Assembly (NCBI GenBank): GCA_037953625.1
Contig: CM075649.1
Location: forward strand, 92,633,290 to 92,697,289
DNA: 64,000 nucleotides
Reading direction: 5' to 3'
Origin: Crotalaria pallida
Lineage: Eukaryota; Streptophyta; Magnoliopsida; Fabales; Fabaceae
The notes beneath the pieces are model-generated. The model was not told where the DNA came from. It did not search any database and saw only the letters and a program-made list of their open reading frames with translations. A program made the position numbers and the translations under genes. The stretch's first letter is position 1; each line of letters begins with the position of its first letter. Positions 57,168 through 64,000 of the stretch are shown piece by piece.

Positions 57168-58400
57168 ATGGACCCCATTAAGCAGTATCTTAAATTCCAA
57201 GTCCTACCAACCGACCCCACCCAAGGAAAAAAGATAGTCGGGCAAGCTGCTCAATATGCCATGATCGAGGACACTTTGTATAAACGGGGAATGGACTCCC
57301 CTATGCTGAAGTGCCTGAACCCTGCTGAAGCCGATCTTGTGTTGGCCGAGGTCCACGAAGGAATCTCGAGCCACCATGTAGGTGCAAAAGCTCTAGCCCG
57401 TAAAGTACTCCGAGCAGGCTACTACTGGCCTACACTCCTAAGCGATGCCTCGGAACATGTAAAGAGATGCAAGTCCTGTCAGCTTCACGGAAAGATTTTT
57501 CAGCGCCCCCCGACGGAGCTACACTCAATGATCGCACCATGGCCCTTCTATCAGTGGGGCATGGACATCATAGGTAAATTCAAAACAGCTCCGGGGCAGC
57601 TAAAGTTTGTGGTGGTCGCGATTGATTATTTCACAAAATGGGTCGAAGCCGAGGCTTTGGCCACAATTTCTTCAGCGAAAATCCAAAAATTCTTTCTTAG
57701 ACAGGTCATCGCTCGTTTTGGTGTCCCACACACTCTGGTAACCGACAATGGTACACAATTCACAGCCAAAGTCTTTCAAGAACTGGTCGACCACTTCCAC
57801 ATTACCCACCATTTCTCATCGGTCGAACACCCGCAGACGAACGGACAGACAGAAGCAGCAAATAAAGTTATCATTGACTGGTTAAAGAAGAGATTGTATG
57901 AAGCCGAGGGATCATGGGCTGACCTCCTCCCCGAGGTATTATGGTCAATACGAACGACCATTCACACCTCGACAGGAGAAACCCCATTTCGACTAACATA
58001 TGGTTGTGAGGCCGTGTTGCCTATTGAAACTCGGATTCCCACCTTCCGAGTATCTGAACGTCCCATAGAAGTAAACGATGATTTGTTGAAAGAAGAGCTA
58101 ACTCTCAGCGAGGAGATCCGATCGCTCGCGTCTAATCGAGAGAGAAAAGCAAAAGAAAGGCAGTCCCGAGAATACAACAAGTGGGTGGTTCCAAGAAGCT
58201 TTACTGTAGGGGACCTGGTCCTCAGACGAGCCGACATCGGCTTGAAAAACTCAAAAGAAGGAAAATTGGCAAGGAATTGGGAAGGCCCTTACAGGGTCGT
58301 CTCAAAAACTGGCTCGGGGGCATACAGATTGGAGACACTAACAAAGCAACAACTGAACAACTCCTGGAATGCTACCAAGCTTAAACCTTACTACAGCTAA
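57168..58400 (+). CDS. pol: Element I integrase (uninterrupted part of the polyprotein)
   Basis: 410 codons with no break, in the same frame as the RNase H part upstream; the ATG after the TAG is probably an internal methionine rather than a natural start. The zinc-binding domain has HEGISSHHVGAKALARK and CKSCQLHGK; the catalytic core has MDIIGKF, VTDNGTQFTAKVFQELVDHF and EHPQTNGQTEAANKVI; the C-terminus ends ATKLKPYYS. It inserts the cDNA into chromosomes. No chromodomain, as expected for Tat. Confidence 0.88.
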   Translation: MDPIKQYLKFQVLPTDPTQGKKIVGQAAQYAMIEDTLYKRGMDSPMLKCLNPAEADLVLAEVHEGISSHHVGAKALARKVLRAGYYWPTLLSDASEHVKRCKSCQLHGKIFQRPPTELHSMIAPWPFYQWGMDIIGKFKTAPGQLKFVVVAIDYFTKWVEAEALATISSAKIQKFFLRQVIARFGVPHTLVTDNGTQFTAKVFQELVDHFHITHHFSSVEHPQTNGQTEAANKVIIDWLKKRLYEAEGSWADLLPEVLWSIRTTIHTSTGETPFRLTYGCEAVLPIETRIPTFRVSERPIEVNDDLLKEELTLSEEIRSLASNRERKAKERQSREYNKWVVPRSFTVGDLVLRRADIGLKNSKEGKLARNWEGPYRVVSKTGSGAYRLETLTKQQLNNSWNATKLKPYYS

Positions 58401-58943
58401 TGGAGACCCACCACAATTATCGCAAAGTTTCAACCCTGATTTTAAAAATTCTGTTGTTTAAATTACATGTCATTTATTTCAGCACTTCTATGTTTATGTT
58501 ACATGCGATTTTTATTGTTTGTAAGCACTTAAGAGCTTAATGAAGATCTATCTTTTTCAGTCATTCATCTTGTCTTCTTACTGTTAACGTACTAACCATT
58601 TCCTCTCGGCTCGCCACTGAGACGAACTTGGGGGTTTATACGCGTCCTTCCAACGGGAACTTATAAACTAACAATCATAAGTACTTTAGTAGATGCCCGG
58701 CTAAAAACTTAAACAGTTTCTGTAAGCCGAGGACCGAGGATCCCACCTTGGCCAAAGGTAGGAGATCTGAAATCTAAATAACAGTTTACAACGAAATAAA
58801 GAACAGTGCAAAATCTGCGTGAATGTAAAACATTTCATAAGGAATTCAAAAGCAACATCCTGTTCAAACCGACCATATTACAGCATTCAGTCAAACAACA
58901 ATTAAAAATACAATAGTAGCAAATGGAAATACAAAAAAGAAGT
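58401..58943. other. Element I spacer between integrase and antisense gene
   Basis: About 540 bp without a frame. It probably contains the 3' ends of two converging transcripts, but no defined signal can be named. Confidence 0.5.
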
Positions 58944-60389
58944 CTAGTCTTCATCCTCGGAAAGTGCGATGGCCGACCCATCAAAATCAGCTTCGTCTTC
59001 ATTCTCCAAGTCTAAGGGGTTCGGGAGATTCGGCACTGCTAAGTCCACCTCCCTATCCTCGTGGGCATAGTAAACAATACGGTCACTGTCAACACCAAAA
59101 TTGGGACTTGCACCTAACACTCGGATCCCCGGATTCATAAGGGACAATTGTTTAACAGCATTCACAAAAGAGTCATTCACTGCATGATCCCAATTGAAGT
59201 AGTTCCGCTTGGCAGTAACCTTATGTTTTAAAGCCTTCCGACGAGCCTTTGTCAACTCCCCCTGCAACCGAGCCACCTCATTCTCAGAATTTGTCAACCG
59301 ACCATGCACACCCTCCAGCTCGGCAACCTTCTGCTGAGCTTCAGCCAATTTCTCTTGAGCTATTTGCAGCAGTCTTCCCTTTTCAGCCTCCCTTCCACCA
59401 ACATCCTCCAAAGCCTTTTGAGCGGTCTCCCGTGCTCTTTCAGATACTTCAAGTTTTTTCTGCAGGCCGGTGTTGGCCTCGGTCAAAGACTGAAGATTCG
59501 CCTCACTCTCCTTAATCTGAGTTAACAGATTTTTTGCTTGTTGGGCAGCAACTTTCCTTTTCTCCTTTTCAGTAACTGAAAGTGTTGCGCTGATTTCTTC
59601 GGCATGCTTACTAAGGTGGAACATGTAGCTAGCAGCCCTCAGCATATTTTTGCCCAATAAATCACAGTGACATTTCAAGGTGGCAGCCGTCTGGTCCGAC
59701 AATCTCTTATCATCATTAGAAGTGTAAACCAAGTCAACAAATTTTTCTTTTAGCTTTTGAGCCCAAACAGTCTCCTCCTCGGGATCTGGAACGTCAAACC
59801 ACAAATTACCCCTCTGTAATGGTTTCAGTATCTCAACAACTTTGCCTTTACCCTTATCTATCCTAGCCCTTTTGGATAAAGGCACTCGGTCCTCCTCCTC
59901 TTCCTCGTCCACCCGAGCAATAGACTTCCCAGTAACCACCTCCGCCACTCGAACAGAGAGTGATCGGACATCTTGCACCACTTCAACCTCAGGTGACGCC
60001 ACGGCCACCGTGACTGATCGGGTTTCTTTCGAGGAAATGGCTCCGCCAGAAGACCCGACCGCTTCAACTTTTCTTGACTGAGCAAGCTCCCTTATACGTT
60101 TGGCAGCCTTGTTCTCCCTAGCCATCTTAACTGCAAACCAAATGTGCAAAGAGTTAAATAAAAAAAAAGTGCATGTACCAAGCTCGGCTTTCACAAGCTC
60201 TTGGGGAAAAATAATAATGTTCCTAATATCAACTTGGCCATTTTCTTTAAGATAGCTGAAAAAAGTATCACAGGTATGCTTCTCGTCGGCCGACAGTTCA
60301 GTTTCATAGTGAAATTGGTAAAGTTTTGGGTGTCTGTTGAAAAAGTCAGATGACCAGGATAGAGGAAACCGAGGGTGATCATCCTCCAT
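58944..60389 (-). pseudogene. Element I antisense gene, C-terminal coiled-coil part
   Basis: 481 codons opposite to gag-pol. It begins MEDDHPRFPLSWSSDFF, which overlaps the end of the upstream frame in a different register, so the natural protein was one chain broken by a small deletion near 60390. There are basic and Glu/Val-rich middle parts (DEEEEEDRVPLSKRARIDK, a possible nuclear signal), a long coiled coil at about residues 265-390 and an acidic tail. Between 60132 and 60179 lies a segment with GTAC...GCAG ends that could be a very short intron or simply coding. Similar proteins occur as antisense frames in Tat elements and are listed as putative plant transposon proteins; no biochemical role is established. 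Confidence 0.7.
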
Positions 60390-61411
60390 AAACCAGCAAT
60401 CACCCCTTCCGACAAATTGGTACTTGAAAAAAAAGGTTTAAAGGTTTTCCATGAATCAGTGTACTTAGCAAAGAGGGCATGGTCGTTGCGTGCCTTCAAC
60501 GATACCCACAATCTTTTGGTTGACCCTTTCTCAAAAATGTTTACTTGTGGTATGTATAACCATAGGAATGCTCGGAGCGAGCATGTCAATCGGCGAGCCT
60601 CACAAAATTTTTGAAACGCTCGGACAAACGCCCAACCACTAGGATGTAGTTGGGTGGGAGCCAGGCGTAGCCGCTGGAGCAGAGCCATCTCTAGGTCAGA
60701 AAACGGCATTTTAACACCCAGCCTTATCATGACCTCCTCATACATAAAAAACTCTTTGCGATTCTCTCCAATCGCTGTACATACTCGATCATTGGCCGAT
60801 GGAGGACTAATTGTGTACGATGTCCCCGTTTCATCCACAGGGCAAGGGAGTATGTTGGCTCGGATATGACTCAAGTTGCTGTTGATTAAGGCTGACGGCG
60901 TACCGAGCACCTCCAAATCAACCCAGTCATAGGCTCCAGAGTGCGGAGGCACAGGAAATTCATGAGGATGAGTAACGCACCGTCGAACCATACCTGGGGA
61001 AAGGGAAGTCTCGGCGTCAGAATCTACAAAATCAAAATCTTTAAACAACCTAACCTTAGGTTTATTGGTCCTATAGCCGAGCCTACTACACCTTCCCCTA
61101 ACCTTTAAGGCTTTTCCCCAGAAGGGTTTTTCCCAAGTACGGTTCGAGGGGCGGCGGGCCACTTGGGCCCGCTCCTCCGCCGCTTGATACTGTAACCTCC
61201 TACTCTCTTTTTCCTCAAAAGTCTGGGGAAGTTCCACCGATAATGGCATCTCCGCCGTGGGATCCGCCATGCGATGGCGGAAAGGCGACGGCAGGAAGTC
61301 TAGCACTTCCAAGTCAGAAGAAGATGAAGATGAAGAGGAGGAAGAATCCTCAATATCGCCTAAACCCAAAACTCTTGACAACTCCTCATACCATGACCAG
61401 TTAACACCCAT
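60191..61411 (-). pseudogene. Element I antisense gene, N-terminal part
   Basis: 406 codons starting MGVNWSWYEELSRVLG at 61411. A run of ten serines lies near residue 30. From about residue 195 it carries the putative gypsy-type transposon domain (Transposase_28-like), seen as VMIRLGVKMPFSDLEMALL, LAPTQLHPSGWAFVRAFQ and TCSLRAFLWLY. The frame matches the family up to about 60395 and then runs out of register to 60191. Its promoter would lie in 61412-62109. Confidence 0.72.
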
Positions 61412-62096
61412 GATGAAAGCTTAGGAAACCCAGAAAACACAGAAAGAAACTCTAAACCCAACAAGATCTAGAAACCCAGAACCTAAGAAGATGAACAGTG
61501 CAAAACAGAAAAAAAAAAAAAAGATAGAAACAAGGACCAGAGAGCAAAATACTTGAGATTGGAAGAAGAGGATAGGCACGAACTGATTGGCACAATGAAG
61601 AGGAAGCAGCAGGTGTCAAGAATGACAGTAGTAATGGCTTGAGAATGGTCAAAGGAATCTGAAATTCTAAAAAGAGACGAAAACGCAGAGAGAAGAAGGG
61701 GGCTTAGTCAAAAGATAGAGTTTGGAGGAAAATGGGAAGTGGAAAGGGTAGTTGAAGTTCAAAAAGAAACTTCCCTCCCCACGTTTCAGTTAATGGGCCT
61801 GTTGGCAGAAGCCCAATTCCACATTGAGCCACCCAAAAAGCCACGTGGCGCACAATCAGTGGAAAGAAGCATTTAAAAAACCCAAAAGGCAACATGCGTA
61901 ATAATGACGCTTCTGACACAAACAGCACGTGTCAGCAGAAGGACATTCAAACGTCCCCTCAGTCAGTCGAAGGGACAGCGAGGCACCATGAGCTGTCCTG
62001 AACTCATCGCTTCACCCCGAACCTAGTACTCGGCACCTTCAAGAAACACCTTCAAGGAACTCTCAGCTCGGCTCAAGACTCAAAAAGTCTTACCGA
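61412..62096 (-). other. Upstream region of the antisense gene
   Basis: About 690 bp before the 3' LTR without a supported frame on either strand. On the minus strand it is the 5' side of the antisense gene and includes AT- and TC-rich stretches. No clear TATA box is asserted. Confidence 0.4.
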
Positions 62097-62109
62097 GCTA
62101 TGGGGCTTA
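62097..62109 (+). other. Element I polypurine tract
   Basis: GCTATGGGGCTTA ends at the base before the 3' LTR. Very close to element B's GCTGGGGGGCTTA. Confidence 0.75.
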
Positions 62110-62629
62110 TGTGGTAGACCGACCCTCAGTCTACCCTTAGTATACTCGGTCGACCAGATTACCCTATCTGATAGGTCACGCCATACCAGGCCGAGCGATT
62201 GTCCTAGGACCCATCCTAGGACCTCAGGACCGACCACATGGGGCTTACCCCCCGAGGAGTCCGAGCTAGGGGCGCGTGAGCCTAACTTGCCAACAGGGAT
62301 AAGATTCTCTACTACAGGATAGGGATGAATGACTCATCCTACATCCTAAATGGGACACTTCAGCTGCCTTGCTGGCCCTCCGTACAGGCCCACAAGGTAC
62401 AATGCCACCCCTATAAATAGCTGTCTCCAGCAAGGGGCTCTGGTACGTTCTCTCTCTCCCTAATTGCACATCTGCACACACTGTGATTAGGGAAACCCTA
62501 GTTGTCCCAACTGGACCTCTAGCATACCTAAACAATCATACACTAACCTCAGTCCATCCACTAGTTCTTGGGTCTCTCTATACCTTTGAGCTAGGGGTGC
62601 ATCTGATACACCGTGTCCTTGACACGACA
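62110..62629 (+). repeat. Element I 3' LTR
   Basis: 520 bp, about 8-10 differences from the 5' LTR (for example TCGGTCTA/TCAGTCTA, which breaks the first hairpin; CATATCAGG/CATACCAGG). TATA box at 62410-62419. Followed by GATTG. Confidence 0.92.
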
Positions 62630-62634
62630 GATTG

Positions 62635-64000
62635 TGATTTAGACTTTGAATGATGAAATCTGTGGAATTTGAGGTATAAAACAATGCTGAACTTTTTTTA
62701 TGGATTGGGTAGAGAATTCAAGAAAAAGGGTTTTCTGAATTGCAATGGTAGTAAGTTCAGGTCTGTAATTCTAACCGGTTAGCCTGAGATTGTAACCGGT
62801 TAGTACCTGAAATTGGAAAAAAATAAAAGTTAAGTCTTTTAATGAAAAGTTTGATACCATTGGTCGAGATTTCCCAATCCAAGTTTAATGGCACATTTTT
62901 AAGTAAACTCATGGATGAATTTTGGTGCCAAAGGTTATACCTCAAATTAATCATTCAAAAGAGAAATTGAGATATCTCTAAATCACAATAATTAAATTAA
63001 AGATAAAAAAAACCAACCTTAATGATTGTGCATTCATGCATAGAGAATGGAAGATGGGTTGGTAGGAAACGATTATCATATTCTGGGAATATGAGGAGGG
63101 TACTCTAGGACTACCAAATTTGTAACCTACTTGATGACACATTCTGGGAATGTGGCCAGTGTCTGGGACCTGGTTTCTTTGATGTGTTCTGGGAACACAT
63201 TGGTGTGCAACCTACTTGATGACACATTCTGGGAATGTGGCCAGTGTCTGGGACATGGTTTTTATACGTTCTGGGAACGTGATACACACTCTGGGAGTGA
63301 TGTTTATTTTTCCAAGTATGGTTTGCTATGCATTCTGGGAACGTGATGCACACTCTGGGATTGATGCTTGTATATCCAAGTATGGTTTACCATCGTTTTG
63401 GGAACGTATGGTAGTGTTCCGGGAACACACTGGTGTATTGGATGGACGTCCAAGATGGACTTATAGTGGAGGCCTCAGTTGTGGATAGAAATCATGCATC
63501 ATGCCACCTGCATTATAAGAGATATAATGTTGAAAATTGGTGTGCTCACATGTACTTGCATTATTGTCTGTCCATGACATACTTGTGTTTGTATTTTAGT
63601 CTTTATTGATTATGTATAAGTGTATACTTACTCCCCATGCCCTTACTAGGTGTTGATCGTGTATCTAGCTTGCACAAAAGTCAGTGAAGGGAGATGTCCC
63701 TTAGGTGTATGCAGAGTGTAGAAAGTGTGGGTTGGGAACCCCTTGTGCAGATATCGAGGATCCGACCAGATGGATGTTTGGACAAAGGACCAGTGACCAG
63801 CTCTATAACATTTCTATTTTTAATAGAATTTATATGATACATATTTTGGAAAGAGGTATCATAAGAGGAATTTAGTTTCATAATAATACTTATTTGGTAC
63901 CCGTGGACTTGTTACACTTGATATATTTTGGGAATATAATATAATTATTTTACTATGTTTCCGCAAACTCTGATTTTATTAGTCAACTTCATTATTAATC
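62635..64000 (+). repeat. LTR G, right part
   Basis: Resumes the LTR broken at 40516. It holds another ACCGGT pair (62774 and 62795, 21 bp) and the TTCTGGGAA dyad series (63079-63436). The end of the LTR is not reached within the window. Short frames at 63131-63488 arise from the repeats and are not genes. Confidence 0.78.
63079..63436. promoter_or_regulatory. Series of dyads with TGG centre and covarying arms in LTR G
   Basis: About eleven dyads around TGG, for example CATTC-TGG-GAATG, ATGTGTTC-TGG-GAACACAT, ACGTTC-TGG-GAACGT, CACTC-TGG-GAGTG, TGTC-TGG-GACA and GTGTTC-CGG-GAACAC. Centres lie at about 63085, 63146, 63165, 63191, 63231, 63250, 63273, 63293, 63337, 63357, 63400 and 63421; pairs are 19, 19, 20, 20 and 21 bp apart. 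Arms differ between copies but stay complementary in most. Confidence 0.8.

Larger units (their letters stand above)
40517..62629 (+). mobile_element. Element I: Ty3/gypsy Tat-lineage retrotransposon with dual RNase H and antisense gene
   Basis: LTRs of 520 bp (40517-41036 and 62110-62629), about 98% identical by eye, with duplication GATTG (40512-40516 and 62630-62634). Without the nested H it is about 10.3 kb. It encodes Gag, protease, reverse transcriptase, RNase H, a second archaeal-type RNase H and integrase on the plus strand, and a long gene on the minus strand between integrase and the 3' LTR. The second RNase H and the antisense gene are marks of the Tat lineage. Decay: a frameshift in gag, two in reverse transcriptase, stops at 56484 and 57165, and the H insertion in the protease. 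Confidence 0.93.

Noticed and set aside
58944..61411. Host gene rather than transposon gene
   Set aside because: It lies between integrase and the 3' LTR of I, within matching target duplications, and its N-terminal domain is of the type found in Tat elements.
63131..63488. Small repetitive protein encoded by the TTCTGGGAA repeats
   Set aside because: Frames shift between repeat copies and occur on both strands; symmetry is kept at the nucleotide and not the protein level.

Overview
The window is plant nuclear DNA made almost entirely of nested transposable elements. A dicot is clear; a legume is my guess from the style of the LTRs and is not proven. I found no host gene, rRNA or tRNA gene and no prokaryotic feature. 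Seven LTR retrotransposon copies or remnants (called A, B, C, D, E, G, H and I here; C and G are seen only as LTRs) plus a SINE and several MITEs account for nearly all the sequence. Six boundaries were fixed by matching LTR ends and short target-site duplications (TSDs).

Layout. 1-13652: element A, a minus-strand Ty3/gypsy (Tekay-like) element that keeps gag but has no pol; its right LTR is split by element B (5265-11959, TSD CTAAA), a minus-strand element with no gag or pol. 13653-15434 and 29093-31523: pieces of an older long LTR, C, split by element D (15435-29087, TSD CGTAG), a plus-strand Tekay element with gag-pol-chromodomain; D is itself split inside its RNase H by element E (20794-24640, TSD TATCC), a minus-strand Ty1/copia gag-only element. 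31524-33607: AT-rich intergenic DNA with a SINE, MITEs and a short tandem array. 33608-39547: a 2.9-kb direct tandem duplication (about 99.5% identical by eye) carrying nested MITEs and the start of LTR G. 38918 to the window end: the G LTR, split by element I (40517-62629, TSD GATTG), a plus-strand Tat-lineage element with two RNase H domains and an antisense gene; I is split in its protease by element H (43219-54997, TSD CTTTC), a minus-strand Tekay element with 3562-bp LTRs and one reading frame broken by only two stop codons.

How the parts work together. D, H and I encode Gag, protease, reverse transcriptase, RNase H and integrase, all now broken. A, B and E lack the enzymes and would need them supplied in trans. 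B shares its 18-base primer-binding site exactly, and nearly its polypurine tract, with I, so an I-like Tat element is its likely driver.

Main discovery. The LTRs of A, D, E, G and H, from two superfamilies, carry short dyad-symmetric motifs that differ between families (GCGCTTGAGCGC, GTAATCGATTAC, TTAATCGATTAA plus CTCGAG, TAACCGGTTA, TACTCGAGTA) but are repeatedly set as pairs with centres 19-23 bp apart. G and H are collinear LTRs: they keep the position and the spacing but have changed the palindrome itself. A second cluster in G has arms that change together around a constant TGG centre. This looks like selection for symmetry and spacing rather than for sequence, as expected of dimeric protein sites on one DNA face or of self-pairing RNA dimerisation or hairpin signals.
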